Origin: Labilibaculum sp. DW002 | Lineage (GTDB): Bacteria > Bacteroidota > Bacteroidia > Bacteroidales > Marinifilaceae | Reading direction: 5' to 3' | Length of the DNA stretch: 64,000 nucleotides | Assembly: GCF_029029525.1 (NCBI RefSeq) | Contig: NZ_JAKJSC010000001.1 | Location: 1,364,001 to 1,428,000, forward strand | Part shown: positions 54,101-62,244 of the stretch, one piece after another | Position numbering within the stretch: position 1 is the first letter of the stretch | Layout: the number at the start of each line of letters is the position of its first letter | Notes under the pieces: model-generated | The model's database searches: none | What the model saw: only the letters and a program-made list of their open reading frames with translations | Told to the model about the DNA's origin: nothing | Program-made: the position numbers and the translations under genes

Positions 54101-56076
54101 GCATGGCTACTATAATTATCTCTAAAACCGTTGAATTTGATTTGTTTTCCTAAATTTTCAGGATGATCCTTCAAATTCCATATATCGCGGTTAACTCCCG
54201 ATTCTAGCTTTAAATTTAAACAATTATCAAAATTTGTTTCCTCTTTTGAATCAGCTACAGAAACATAGTAAGCATTTGTAAAAGGAGCTTCAAAATCATT
54301 TCCTACACTTACGATATAACCATAAGCATAATATTCAGTTGAAGATTCTGCTAGGGATAATGCTTCCGCGATGGTAAAAGGACTTGCTTCCGAACCATCG
54401 TTACTTAGATTATCATTATCAGCAATACTAATAACTCCACTAACAGTAGTTCCCAATTCAATTCCTGCTGATGGATTTACAATTGAAACTGTTAAGTTTT
54501 CTGCCCCTTCACTTTCTGCATCATCAAGAATAGTTAAAGTTGCTGTTGCAGACGTCTCTCCTGCTAGAAATGTTAGCTGTGTAGCAGATAAAGTATAATC
54601 ATCAGCAGTAATTCCTGTTCCGCTAATGCTAAAATCAACTGTTTGATTCTCACTTATTTCTTTACTTACAGTTGCTATTAAAGTGATAACAGATTGATCT
54701 GCTTCCGATCCAGAATTGGCTGATAAAGCCAATTCAACTATTGTTTCATCGCTACTGCTTGTATTCGATTTTCCAGGAGTTGGAATTCCTGCAGTAAAAG
54801 CTGTTGTATTTCTAGCTCCTCCTTCTCCATCAGTTGATCGATAAATTGAGTGAATGTCCTTATCGTTCGATCCATCCTCATTAATTTGTTCTCCTGCAGT
54901 TAATGCTGCTAACAATCCAGCATCATCATTATCATTAGTATCATAAACAACAATATCTACCAAATTTTCTGTAGTTACAGCTGTTCCGTTCGGGATACTT
55001 GCTGCCGAAGTTTTGTACAAAGCAACTGCATCAGCGCCATTTTGTAGAAAATTACTTGGCTTAACCATATTAACATTGGCAACATCAGTATTTCCGACTA
55101 CAAAAAATCCTTCTGCATTGGTTGTCATACCATCCAAATCATAGGTAGCATAAGATTCGTCGTTACTTCCATTAAATAGAACCAATACATATCCTGTTAG
55201 GGAAGTATTTCCAGCTCCTCCGTCGAATAATTCTACAAATTCTTTTGTATCAGTGCTTACCTGATCACAATCCATCTCATTAATTAAGATGCTTGAAACG
55301 ACAGGTACCTCTACTTTAACCGTCACCTCATAATTCTGAGTTGATCCATCTTCGGCAGTTACTGTATAGCTTACTGGATTTGTAAAATCTTGAGCAGTGG
55401 AACTTGCTGGCAATACAGATGCCTTATCTGAAATTGTAATTTCTGGACTAAGAGCTGTTACCACAGTAGACTCAGGTAAGGTGATCCCAATTGTATGTGC
55501 TATTTCGTCGATAGAACCTGCTTTACCATTAATCGAAAAAGCAGTTATCGCCTTTGCCGAACTTAAAACAGTACCAGAACCATAAGCAGTCCACGCTATA
55601 TCATCAATGCTAACTTGTTTTCCCCCATCTGAAACATTCTTAATCTCAAGACTAAAAACGCCATCAACATTAATGTCATTAACTATAAAATCTTGTACAC
55701 CCGTTATCTCTGCTGATTGACCAACAGAAACTCCATTAATAAACAACTCTACTTTACGAATGTTAGTCGAAGTAAATACTTTATTGACTTTACAGCTAAA
55801 GCTTTTTATTCCGTTGGCAATATTTTCAGTTTTTACTGAACTATCTGTTTTTCCAAAACAGATGGCTTTACCATTAATTTGTTGATCTCCTCTGGAATTT
55901 ATAAAACTCCAAGTTTGAGAATTGTTTCCTTCAAAATTTCCGTTTTGATACGAACTTCCCGAAATGGGTAAGTTTGAGAAATCTTCTAATCCTTGTCCTA
56001 AACTGACTTGGATAGACATAAAAAAAGTAAGTAATGTCAGCAGACACCACCTCTTACATGTGTAAAATGTAAACAT
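45148..56076 (-). CDS. Giant secreted three-nuclease protein with type IX sorting domain
   Basis: The start at 56076 gives a signal peptide (MFTFYTCKRWCLLTLLTFFM, ending SLGQ) and 3642 residues. Order: N-terminal beta domain, a DUF5018-like domain (about 170-255), a lamin-tail domain (260-405), three Calx-beta domains alternating with two DUF6359-like domains (445-1020), endonuclease I domain 1 (1050-1280, WNREH with H1151 and GHHLRATD), a choice-of-anchor beta domain, a DNase-I-like endonuclease/exonuclease/phosphatase domain (1695-1980; VSWNVEWFG, LQELV, LGDYNDY, SDHHP), endonuclease I domain 2 (2210-2480; WNREH, H2331; AHHLRSSD), 13 tandem repeats (2487-3560) and a type IX sorting domain (MYPNPTSDFVNIDF to the end). 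All three nuclease centres look intact. Likely role: surface or released degradation of extracellular DNA or RNA for phosphate, carbon or biofilm turnover (inference). Confidence 0.9.
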   Translation of the reverse strand: MFTFYTCKRWCLLTLLTFFMSIQVSLGQGLEDFSNLPISGSSYQNGNFEGNNSQTWSFINSRGDQQINGKAICFGKTDSSVKTENIANGIKSFSCKVNKVFTSTNIRKVELFINGVSVGQSAEITGVQDFIVNDINVDGVFSLEIKNVSDGGKQVSIDDIAWTAYGSGTVLSSAKAITAFSINGKAGSIDEIAHTIGITLPESTVVTALSPEITISDKASVLPASSTAQDFTNPVSYTVTAEDGSTQNYEVTVKVEVPVVSSILINEMDCDQVSTDTKEFVELFDGGAGNTSLTGYVLVLFNGSNDESYATYDLDGMTTNAEGFFVVGNTDVANVNMVKPSNFLQNGADAVALYKTSAASIPNGTAVTTENLVDIVVYDTNDNDDAGLLAALTAGEQINEDGSNDKDIHSIYRSTDGEGGARNTTAFTAGIPTPGKSNTSSSDETIVELALSANSGSEADQSVITLIATVSKEISENQTVDFSISGTGITADDYTLSATQLTFLAGETSATATLTILDDAESEGAENLTVSIVNPSAGIELGTTVSGVISIADNDNLSNDGSEASPFTIAEALSLAESSTEYYAYGYIVSVGNDFEAPFTNAYYVSVADSKEETNFDNCLNLKLESGVNRDIWNLKDHPENLGKQIKFNGFRDNYSSHASFEGNSVITELSGTPAIPTVELALSANAGSEEDQTVITITATTSETVSENQTVDLNVTGTGITAGDYTLSENQLTILAGESSATATLTIIDDSDEEEEETLTLALSNPSAGIQLGSTITGDISIIDNDIAVNDGSEAKPFTIAEAIVLPDTENTTKTSYYAYGYIVSVGTDFEAPFGNGNYVSVADSKDETNHDNCLNLKLASSEKAAWNLMDHPENLGKQIKFDGYRGLYFSHPSFEGNTIVEELSSEPALPSVEFALSSNSGSEADQTVITLTSTLSESLSENQTVDVSISGTGITAGDYTLSATQVTFIAGETTATASLTIVDDSENEGTETLNVSISNPSAGIQLGTTVSGTISIVDNDGTVGGILANYVYLDPTTSGDGSIVVNLTPKEYVATVSPSHHMTSVKIPEDYYSDAVGYIGTDLRSHIHTIIETGAVQLPYSSSSSDVWDMCEDGDQNPKDASQVWQMYIEEGIAKTAHVSGSTGWNREHTWAKSHGDFGTSNGPGTDGHHLRATDAQENSARGSRDFGNDSPGYTPPKSARGDVARMIFYMATRWEMTVDDLCKETESAPRHGKLSHLLQWHEEDPVDPYEVRRNNVIYGYQNNRNPFIDHPELVQYIFGEAKADTWNGGIGTEPSKIQLSGALADFGMVKFGEESSVQSFTVSANELVEDIAINAPQHFLLSTDAISYASSVTLPLSSGSVAETTISVKFVPESAINTAVTGTIQITSGEESKTISVAGTEGDPALIPLAFLNEDFESNTHENWILKSEVGDRAWATTEYSGNTYMQMSAYQATGDITSWLITPELDLDAYDNEKLNFKTKNGYYKGTTLEVLISTDFDGSDVTTATWQSLPATIDERNNSAYGSDFVLSGAIDLSAFEGTAFVAFKYSGDGSVLTTTYQVDDVVVEGNKIPLTGTLASNLTGDLLFPYTEVGATSASQSYELSFDKLEGDISVKASDDYELSLDGITWTATLAIAKTETSPKQINVRFAPKTAAINGTTGSITNKAKGAETLILNISSEQSSEIADANTLGKDKTLDIVSWNVEWFGAPQKSKSASSFTEQLDAVSARIIELNADVYALQELVSDDLNGDFLQPLIDKLNELAGSELYTGAMGPRYSHDDSDPSTEYPAQRVCYIYNTSTVSKLNNFSMFSDLYEGGSTTSIDGYTGDASKFWASGRLPYFFEVEVNIDGASEILSFVNIHAKCCYDSHARKLADAKFLFNALNTDYSDDNLVILGDYNDYLDGSMSSGQSSPYSSWFETSDYFDHVLTSTTNIDHITISNELYDEYQILTNNTSQTNTTVSDHHPIMLRLKLHSYSSEILVENADDLTFNYVDVDNSEAPSDAKSYLVKGVDLLEDLTVSVDQSFELSLDGSTWSSSVIIPKEEAASKEVSVRFNPSVAYTDKLTATITHQTEGAKIVSVSVTAYGKPDLLAPEFVVGYPTVDSFTSSSFVMNVKLNEMGKVYFAVLDDGAEVPTVEAVKAGTGSLVSGSFAIGTEEILHEVSGLIQNTAYDVYLVAEDDNEPIVNTTAEPAKLEVTTNDHTLLPFEYVVTVSEGEHYQSTGIPVNYYQEAEGTKADVLKSKLAEIINLGYVSYPYEEDGRGDVPAESRRFVTGKTPLDVYDIMDEADRDPNNPTKVYMIYKELVYDADAKHLGQTGSQEKWNREHVYPQSTGGFKNARAPWGSGIYANGDIIENAGDDLALAQSDAHHLRSSDKNENNKRNNFPFANSTSGSQYEPPLSAKGDVARVIFYLNLRYGLDISQVGSVEMFQEWSEIDPVDPYEVRHNNVVYKYQKNRNPFIDYPELVEYIYGEKTTTAWNAAEKETQTITFADITDKVYGEEAFELTATATSGLEVSFEIVSGPATITGKEVSITGVGTVVVKATQIGNDHFEAAEYVEQTFAVSKASQTITFADLTDKVYGDEAFELIATATSGLEVSFEIVSGPATITGKELSITGVGTVVVKATQTGSDEFEAAVSVEQTFAVSKASQTITFADLTDKVYGDEAFELIATATSGLEVSFEIVSGPATITGKELSITGVGTVVVKAIQTGSDEFEAAVSVEQSFVVSKASQTITFADLTDKVYGDEAFELVATATSGLEVSFEIVSGPATITGKDLSITGVGTVVVKAIQIGNDEFEAAASVEQTFAVSKASQTITFVDIPDRQLNTGIVLLSASSDVATALVVKFRMISGPAVLVGNSLQIVGAGEVVVEAFQDGNENYLAATPVQQSFIVSKASQTITFAEIADKSLDDSAFALSATASSELEVSFELISGPASLLGNQLTITGAGTITVRAIQLGDDDYEAAEPVDQSFVVNKASQTITFDDIADKTYGNEPFDLNATASSGLEVNYTIVSGPVTLSGKELSITGVGTVVVTASQEGNENYLAAESVSQSFVINKAEQIINFEEIADREYRPESVGLILNSSVGLPITYEVISGPANLSGNSLQINGAGVIVVKASQAGNENYLAATSVTQQFTVSKASQVITFNPIADREFTNESIQLSASSDAATILAVEFRLISGPATLVGSSLQINGAGEIVVEAFQDGNENYLAATPVRQSFMVNKISQTITFADISDKAITDLTFVLTASASSGLEVSFEIISGPASVSGNQLTITGAGTITVQASQMGNDTYEAAELVSQTFMVSKAAQDINFATIADRSYSDAAFVLTAEASSGLEVSFEIVSGPASIAGNELTITGVGTITVRAIQSGNEDYEAAEPVSQTFTVSKATQAIDFTAIADKTYGDSDFELIASASSGLEVSFVLISGPASVSGSELSILGAGTVTVQVSQAGNENYEMAESISQFFEVYKADQMLVFDPIEGVVVVDEDLELFASSDQGFDIAFEIVEGEGQIDDAILTPSSIGVFKVRAYQSGSENFNAAEAFQSFTVSKATGIKDVFAEAIKMYPNPTSDFVNIDFPDVKVTQILLLDSRGKLIKNIDLNDRFNFNVRNLSAGVYFISIRTDQFVVTKRLLIVH
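45400..48615 (-). repeat. 13 tandem 246-bp repeats in the giant gene
   Basis: Thirteen in-frame copies of about 82 residues, each starting near SQTITFADLTDKVYG and ending VEQTFAVSKA, an MBG/Ig-like bacterial surface module. The four copies nearest the nucleases (47.63-48.61 kb) are almost identical in DNA, with an exact 246-base period; the later nine are diverged. They probably form a stalk between the enzymes and the sorting domain. Confidence 0.9.
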
Positions 56077-56475
56077 AGGCTTAGTAGTGAATAAGATAAT
56101 AAATGGTGTGAAAATAAATTTCCCACGAAGTGTGTATAAAATGGTTATTAGAAGCCCTAAATTATACAAAAAACCAATTCACAAGATTCGATAATATTAA
56201 GTCTATGTAAAGTTTTGATTAACACTTAAAATCTGTTTACAAACTACTAATCATGATACTTAACCAACGCTATTTACACTCAGTAAAAATACTATATTAC
56301 TTAAGTTAAAAGAACAATATATTATTTGAGAATTATCCACTAGAATTAATTGGACGAATGGTAAGTGTAACAAATCAATTAAATTGACTTTTTTTTATTT
56401 TTAAGCAAACCTTTTTTTTGTCTTATTGGTATTTCATAATTGTACTAAACGTTCAATACTAAAAGTTTTCGTCTA
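56077..56475. other. Leader region of the giant gene
   Basis: About 400 AT-rich bases with no gene recognised. No TAnnTTTG box on the minus strand was found, so the promoter is not located. Confidence 0.4.
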
Positions 56476-57249
56476 TCACTTTATTATTTTGCTCATTATC
56501 TTATCATATCTCGTGTCCATACAAACACTAATATCTGTTGTTATAAACCTCCCGTTGTAAAAGAGACTAAAAATAGTTGCCGGACTTGGGGCAGATTGAG
56601 CTTTTTCCATGGTTTCCAGTTTAATTATTTTTAGTGGAAGCTTTCTGTTCTTAGCCGTTTCAACCAAAGAGTTTTTTGCATGAAATTCTGCAAATGGGCA
56701 ACGGTTAGAATAATAAACTACAATTCCATTTTTTTCAGAACATTCTCCACTTTTCACCGATTCATTAAATTTTGGCAATTCCGCTTTGGGCTTTATTTTT
56801 TTGACTAAAAGACTAAACCCACTTGAAATTCTTTCAACTTCCTCAAAGCCTTGTTTTACAAGCCATTTCGTATCGCTCATAAAATGAAACTTCTTAGTTC
56901 CTACAACTGTTATTAAACCTTCTTTTCCTTGACTTCTAGCATCTTCAGTCGCTATTCTCAGAAGTTCTTTTCCGTACCCATTCTTTTTGTATTTACCAGA
57001 CACCCAAAAACAATTAATATTTAGGTAATTGGGTGCTGTAATCGGAATCCAAGCATTTTCAGCAGGACCATACTCTATAAATACCTTTGCTCTTTCATTA
57101 AGGCGTTTAAATACATAGCCATTATTGAATTCCTCAGCCAACCAATCTTTTTTCGCTTGATAACTATCAGAACATTTCTTATCAGATATTGCACAGCAAA
57201 TATGTTCTTCCGATATATTTTTCGTGTTTAAATCAATTAACTGTTCCAT
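56476..57249 (-). CDS. GNAT N-acetyltransferase with C-terminal YoaP-like domain
   Basis: 257 residues. The GNAT core (about 40-150) includes the acetyl-CoA loop region KYKKNGYGKELLRIA. The C-terminal 100 residues (GIVVYYSNRCPFAEFHA to MSKIIK) resemble the YoaP-like domain attached to such acetyltransferases, with a thioredoxin-like start and one cysteine. Substrate unknown. No signal peptide. It is followed by an SMP-30 family gene on the other side of a 49-base gap, with no obvious functional link. Confidence 0.8.
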   Translation of the reverse strand: MEQLIDLNTKNISEEHICCAISDKKCSDSYQAKKDWLAEEFNNGYVFKRLNERAKVFIEYGPAENAWIPITAPNYLNINCFWVSGKYKKNGYGKELLRIATEDARSQGKEGLITVVGTKKFHFMSDTKWLVKQGFEEVERISSGFSLLVKKIKPKAELPKFNESVKSGECSEKNGIVVYYSNRCPFAEFHAKNSLVETAKNRKLPLKIIKLETMEKAQSAPSPATIFSLFYNGRFITTDISVCMDTRYDKIMSKIIK

Positions 57250-57298
57250 TGGGCTAATAAATGTTTATACTTGGTAAATTTCAGTGATTTTTCATTTC

Positions 57299-58195
57299 CT
57301 AATCAACACCTTTCACCTTCATTTTTAGAGTATATACAGAAGTACGTGCTGTAATAAATAGAATGTTTCTTTCCTTTCCTCCAAAACATAGATTGCTTGG
57401 TTTTTCGGGAGTTTCAATTTCTTTTATAAGCTTCCCCTCAGGATTGTATACCCAAATCTTACCAGAAGTTAAATACACATTTCCCCTGTGATCAATCGTC
57501 ATTCCATCGCTACCATGAGGAGCAAAAAAAGTTTTATCACTTAAATTACCATCTGCTTCAATCTTATATTTCCATATTTTATTGTCTTTAATATCGGCAA
57601 CGTAAAGTACTTTTCCGTCCGGAGTTCCAATAATTCCGTTGGGTTTTTTAAAGTCATTAATAACTCTAGTTAATTTTGCGTTTGAATTTAAATAATAGAC
57701 TCCAGGCGTATCTTGGATCTCCTTGTGATTTTCATCCCACCATTTTCGATGATAATACGGATCTGTAAAGTAAATACCTCCACTTGGATTAATCCATAAA
57801 TCATTGGGGGCATTTAGATGCTTACCTTCAAAATTTTCAATAATTACATGAGATTTTTTGTCTTCATCAAAATAGACAAGTTGGTTGTTTTCATCGGCAC
57901 ATGCAACCAATTGTTCTTTTGCATTAAAGTACATTCCGTTTGATCTTTTAGTGCCTTCTAAATAAAGAGAAATATCTTTTTTCTGATCCCAAATATGAAT
58001 TTTATCGTTGGGCTGATCTGTAAAATAAACTTGCCCCTTTGAATTTACAGCTGGGCCTTCAGTAAATTTAAAACCGGTACCAGCCAATTCTACTTTTTCA
58101 TTTTTGGCGATTATTTTGTCTTGCTTATTCGATTTTGAAAATGAGAATAACAGAATGCAAGGCAATACGATTATTATTTTGTGAATCGATTTCAT
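57299..58195 (-). CDS. SMP-30/gluconolactonase-family protein, exported
   Basis: 298 residues with an N-terminal signal segment (MKSIHKIIIVLPCILLFSFS). A six-bladed propeller is visible with the four metal-ligand positions of the family: FTEGPAV (Glu), APNDLW (Asn), KPNGII (Asn) and SDGMTID (Asp). Members are divalent-metal lactonases such as gluconolactonase. Export suggests periplasmic lactone hydrolysis; the lactone is not known. A possible -7 box TATTTTTG lies at 58222-58215. Confidence 0.85.
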   Translation of the reverse strand: MKSIHKIIIVLPCILLFSFSKSNKQDKIIAKNEKVELAGTGFKFTEGPAVNSKGQVYFTDQPNDKIHIWDQKKDISLYLEGTKRSNGMYFNAKEQLVACADENNQLVYFDEDKKSHVIIENFEGKHLNAPNDLWINPSGGIYFTDPYYHRKWWDENHKEIQDTPGVYYLNSNAKLTRVINDFKKPNGIIGTPDGKVLYVADIKDNKIWKYKIEADGNLSDKTFFAPHGSDGMTIDHRGNVYLTSGKIWVYNPEGKLIKEIETPEKPSNLCFGGKERNILFITARTSVYTLKMKVKGVD

Positions 58196-58339
58196 AACTG
58201 AATTTATAAATATTCAAAAATAAGAATTCATTTTTACTAATTGGATAACACTTTCTGGAAGATAATTTATTATTAGATAAAACTAGGCTTTAAACGACTC
58301 ATCAGCACCCATGAAATTTAGTTTTTATTACCGCACGTT

Positions 58340-58918
58340 TTATTCAATTATATTAATCTTCCATTCATTATTTTCCTTCAAAAGAAAAATAGATGTACTG
58401 CTATTCCAATAGTAAAAAGTACTGTCTTTGGGATAATAATTATAAAACTGAAGTTTAACTTCACCCTTTTCTGATTCAGTTATAACCTCTTTGACATTTA
58501 CCCCATCAATTAACTCCATACTTCCAATCCAACGGTAAGAATTAAAGAAATCGCATTGTGCCGTTTCATAATCATCTAGTTCGTCAAAGACAGAATCAAA
58601 CATAGTATATTTAACTTCTAATAAATTTTCAATACATGATTCATAAGCTTTCTTTTCTTGTTCTATAAGTTCTTTTGAAAAAGACAATTTCTTCAGGTTA
58701 TTCATATACAAAGAATAGTCAAGTGTTGTATTTCCATTTTCATCTTCAACGAATTGTGGCGAATATTCAGGATAGGCTTCTTCCTTGATTACTTCAACGT
58801 ACCATTCAAAGAAGTTTTCAATTATCGATACGATTTTAGTTGAATCTGAAGTTTGAGCATTTATATTTCCAGAAAAAAGAAAGCTCAAAAGGAACAAGAT
58901 TATAATATTTTTTTTCAT
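58340..58918 (-). CDS. Exported protein of unknown function, DUF3828-like
   Basis: 192 residues with a clear signal peptide (MKKNIIILFLLSFLFSGNIN, cleavage near AQT). The mature part begins SIIENFFEWYVEVIKEE, like the FYxWY start of DUF3828 proteins, and ends in a beta segment (IFLLKENNEWKINIIE) typical of NTF2-like folds. No catalytic motif. Periplasmic location inferred. Confidence 0.65.
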   Translation of the reverse strand: MKKNIIILFLLSFLFSGNINAQTSDSTKIVSIIENFFEWYVEVIKEEAYPEYSPQFVEDENGNTTLDYSLYMNNLKKLSFSKELIEQEKKAYESCIENLLEVKYTMFDSVFDELDDYETAQCDFFNSYRWIGSMELIDGVNVKEVITESEKGEVKLQFYNYYPKDSTFYYWNSSTSIFLLKENNEWKINIIE

Positions 58919-59100
58919 TCTATATTAGTTTGGCTAATGTGCGGTAATATTATTAATAAACACAATGCCGTTTAATTGTATGTGAATCTACAAAACAATA
59001 ATTAGTCAACAAAAGTTTTGATAAGGAAGGAAGACAAAAATGCATTGCAAATAGTATTACAGGTAAACGTAGATATTAGAATTTTCAGAGAAAATCACGT

Positions 59101-59133
59101 AAAAAAAATGGAGCTTCTTAAGAATCGCTCCAT
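59101..59133 (-). terminator. Terminator after the 59.2-kb gene
   Basis: On the minus strand AATGGAGC and GCTCCATT form an 8-base stem followed by TTTTTT. It is 42 bases after the stop. Confidence 0.85.
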
Positions 59134-59175
59134 TGCCTATTAATATTCTAATACGATAAACTATTCGTGTTTTTA

Positions 59176-59601
59176 TTATCTATTTTTTTCAATCCAAGAT
59201 TCTATAAAATCATTGTCAGATTGTGGAAGTTCAAAAAATTGCACCGCAGTTTCGATGGTGCTCGCAACTTTAACATTAATAGGAAGATTTCTTTTTTTCA
59301 TATCAAATCCCAAACCAATAATAACTTGGTATGGTGAGGTTGTTAAAACGAATGATTTTCGCTCACCCATATATTTACGATCCTTAAACAAAAAGTCTAC
59401 ATATTTATCAATTTCATTAAATCTAAAAAGAAATTTTGAATCTCTAATATCATGTAATACATTGAAATCTGCACTGTAGTTTTCATCGCAAGCAATATTA
59501 TTTTTCGCTTCAATTAGTTCTTCAATTGAGAACTCACCACAATAACATTCAACAATCAGAGATTTATCTGGGAAAATCGCATATGCTGTTTTATTTTTCA
59601 T
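59176..59601 (-). CDS. Small cytoplasmic protein, possibly SpoIIAA/STAS-like
   Basis: The ATG at 59601 is chosen over a start 45 bases upstream, because MKNKTAYAIFPDKSLIVECY gives a compact N-terminal beta strand. 141 residues with alternating strands and helices (FSIEELIEAKNNI, FNVLHDIRD) like the SpoIIAA-like fold of small Bacteroidota proteins. No signal peptide or membrane segment. Function not known; the fold guess is weak. Confidence 0.6.
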   Translation of the reverse strand: MKNKTAYAIFPDKSLIVECYCGEFSIEELIEAKNNIACDENYSADFNVLHDIRDSKFLFRFNEIDKYVDFLFKDRKYMGERKSFVLTTSPYQVIIGLGFDMKKRNLPINVKVASTIETAVQFFELPQSDNDFIESWIEKNR

Positions 59602-59904
59602 AATCAGATTTAGAGGATATTTAAAATAGTTTTTACAAGAAACCATCCTAGGTCTTCATATTTCATTACGATTTGCAGTAATGGAAATTTCAAAAAAACA
59701 TTTACGAACTTGAACAAACAAGGTTTTAGTAAAATCAACTTTTTTCATTCTGAGTTTCATTATGCAGGCCGTATAATCAACGAATTATGCTTACTTCAAG
59801 TAAGAAAAAAAACGGCATCCAATTTAATCGGAATAGAAATTTAATATCATCGGGCATTTTACTTCTTTGCTTCTGTTATCTTTGCGCATTAAAGCATCTC
59901 ATAC
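59602..59904. other. Divergent promoter region
   Basis: 303 gene-free bases between two divergent genes. TATCTTTG at 59877-59884 fits a -7 box for the downstream FUSC gene and would leave a leader of about 14 bases; no clear -33 box is seen. Confidence 0.45.
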
Positions 59905-62049
59905 ATGAAAATAAAGACACAAGGGAAAAGATTTCAGGGACAAGCATGGTTCGAATTCTGGATTAGCACTTTTTGGCGCTATCCAAATCGATTATTTGCA
60001 CTTAAAGCAACTATCTCCATGGGACTTTTGTTAATCCCCTTCCTGATTTTTGACGCTTCTTTTATTGGCGTCACTTTGGCTTTGGGTGCCTTAGCTGGTG
60101 CGCTTTCCGAAACAGATGATCATCCAAAAGGACGTATAAAAGCACTAATTCTTACCATTATTAGCTTTGCTATTTCGAGTGTTTCAGTGGAACTCTTAAG
60201 GCCTTTCCCTATTCTATTTGGCATTGGTTTGGTTGGATCAACCATCACCTTTATTATTTTAGGTGGATTGGGAGAACGCTATAGAGGCGTAACCTTTGGC
60301 GCTTTACTTGTTGCCATTTATACCATGCTTGGCGCAGATCTATCACCCAATTGGTACTGGCAACCGCTATTGCTTCCTGCTGGTGCATTATGTTATGGTA
60401 TTATTTCGCTTCTTCTTTTAACTTTTCATCCTTCAAGGTTATTGGAAGAACAATTATCTCAAGGCTTCGAAGATCTTTCTGTCTACATGAAAGAAAAATC
60501 ACGCCTTTTTCCTAGCGATGCTAAAGTTCAAGATAAACTCAGAAATCGCTTGGCAACCTTAAATAGTAAATTGGTCAATTCGCTTGGAGGATGTAAAAAT
60601 GTATTAAACAGTTACGAAGATGCAATGAAAAATCATGAAGCATTGCGTCCCTATTTACATAAATTCCTTTTGTTGCAGAGTCTTCACGAAAGAGCTGCTT
60701 CGAGCCACGATCGTTACGATTTATTGAGTGATAATCCTGAAAACCACGAAATTTTAGAAGGCTTAGGTCAATTGCTGCTTCAGCTTTCCATAGCTTGTCA
60801 CGAAGTTTCGAAAAGTCTGATCATGGGAACGGTTTATCACCACCCAATATCTTTAAAATGGACCGTATCGGCGCTAAAAGCAAAGGTGAAAAAGCAAAAT
60901 GCAAGTGGAAAATACAGCAGCCTTTCTCTTCTACTGCAAAATCTTACACAATCGCATCTTTCACTTCAGAATATGAACTTTAATGTCGATTCTGGAATTC
61001 TACCAAGAGTAGATCGTGATTCTCGCTCCTTATGGCAACGTTTTAAAGAACAATTAAACTGGAATCATCCTCGTTTGCGTTATGCAATTCGATTGAGCTC
61101 CTGCTTTTTATTGGGTTATATCCTAATCAATCAATTCAATATTGAAAAAGGAGAATGGATCTTACTAACCAGTTTATTTGTTTGCCAACCAAGCTATAGC
61201 GAAACCAGAAGAAGACTGTTCCAAAGAATTTTGGGAACTTTATCGGGTGTGGTAATTGGAGTGGCAATTGTTCAATTATTACCAACAAAAGCCGGACAAA
61301 TTGCCTTACTTCTTGGTGCTGCTTACGCTTTCTTTGCTTGGCTCCGAAAGAACTATTCCATTTCTGTGATTTTTGTTACCATTTTCGTGATTGCTGCGTT
61401 CAATTTACTTGCTGGTAAAGGCGTAGCAGTTATGGGACCTCGAATTTTAGATACATTAATTGGTGCAATTTTAGCAATTGGAGTGGTACGTATTCTTTGG
61501 CCAGATTGGCAATACAAGAAACTCCCTCAACTACTTGCCAACGCCTTGCAACAAAACAGCAATTATTTTAAATCAATATTGGCAGAATACAAAGAGGCTA
61601 AAGAAGATGATCTGGATTATCGTATTTCCAGATATCGGGCACACCAGGCAGATAGTGCATTAGCATTAGCTTGGCAAGGCATGAAGTTAGAGCCTAAGCA
61701 ACAACAGAAATTTCAAAAGCACGCCTTTACACTTACCTACCTAAATCATGCTTTGTTGTCTTACTTATCTGCATTGGGAGCTCATCGCGACACAAAAAAC
61801 TATGTAGATGAAAAACAATGGCAAATGTACAGTAATATCGAAGCTGAGTTAGCAAATGCGATTAATGCAATCGAAAATCAAACCGTTTGTTCTTCTTCCG
61901 CTGGAATTAAAACATTTATAGAAGAATTAGGACATCAGCTTAGTGAAATGGAGAAAGGAAACGAACGCCTAAAATTAGTATTGCTATACAATATTGCAGA
62001 AGTTAGCGAACAGCTTCTTGAAGAGGCTTGTTTGCTAAGTGAGGAGTGA
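59905..62049 (+). CDS. FUSC/YccS-family inner-membrane protein
   Basis: 714 residues with two blocks of five to six membrane helices (about 28-175 and 388-530), each followed by a cytoplasmic helical region. The second block begins HPRLRYAIRLSSCFLLGYIL and contains SYSETRRRLFQRILGTLSG, the usual FUSC-family loop. Related proteins include YccS/YhfK and the aromatic acid exporter AaeB. Role: probably efflux of a small organic anion; substrate unknown. It ends at a terminator shared with the convergent MFS gene. Confidence 0.88.
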   Translation: MKIKTQGKRFQGQAWFEFWISTFWRYPNRLFALKATISMGLLLIPFLIFDASFIGVTLALGALAGALSETDDHPKGRIKALILTIISFAISSVSVELLRPFPILFGIGLVGSTITFIILGGLGERYRGVTFGALLVAIYTMLGADLSPNWYWQPLLLPAGALCYGIISLLLLTFHPSRLLEEQLSQGFEDLSVYMKEKSRLFPSDAKVQDKLRNRLATLNSKLVNSLGGCKNVLNSYEDAMKNHEALRPYLHKFLLLQSLHERAASSHDRYDLLSDNPENHEILEGLGQLLLQLSIACHEVSKSLIMGTVYHHPISLKWTVSALKAKVKKQNASGKYSSLSLLLQNLTQSHLSLQNMNFNVDSGILPRVDRDSRSLWQRFKEQLNWNHPRLRYAIRLSSCFLLGYILINQFNIEKGEWILLTSLFVCQPSYSETRRRLFQRILGTLSGVVIGVAIVQLLPTKAGQIALLLGAAYAFFAWLRKNYSISVIFVTIFVIAAFNLLAGKGVAVMGPRILDTLIGAILAIGVVRILWPDWQYKKLPQLLANALQQNSNYFKSILAEYKEAKEDDLDYRISRYRAHQADSALALAWQGMKLEPKQQQKFQKHAFTLTYLNHALLSYLSALGAHRDTKNYVDEKQWQMYSNIEAELANAINAIENQTVCSSSAGIKTFIEELGHQLSEMEKGNERLKLVLLYNIAEVSEQLLEEACLLSEE

Positions 62050-62244
62050 AAAATAGATCTTATATTATTCTAGAAAATTAAATACTATCGAAGAATCAAT
62101 TTTTGTTTAAGCCACATGGCTCTTCCTTTTTGATTCATTCATAAATCTAACGGGTATTCATGATCTCACTCCGTTCGGTACATTGATGAAAAAGGAAGCA
62201 AAAAATCTAGGGCGCGCTTCCTCAATCAGCCATAAGAATAAAGC

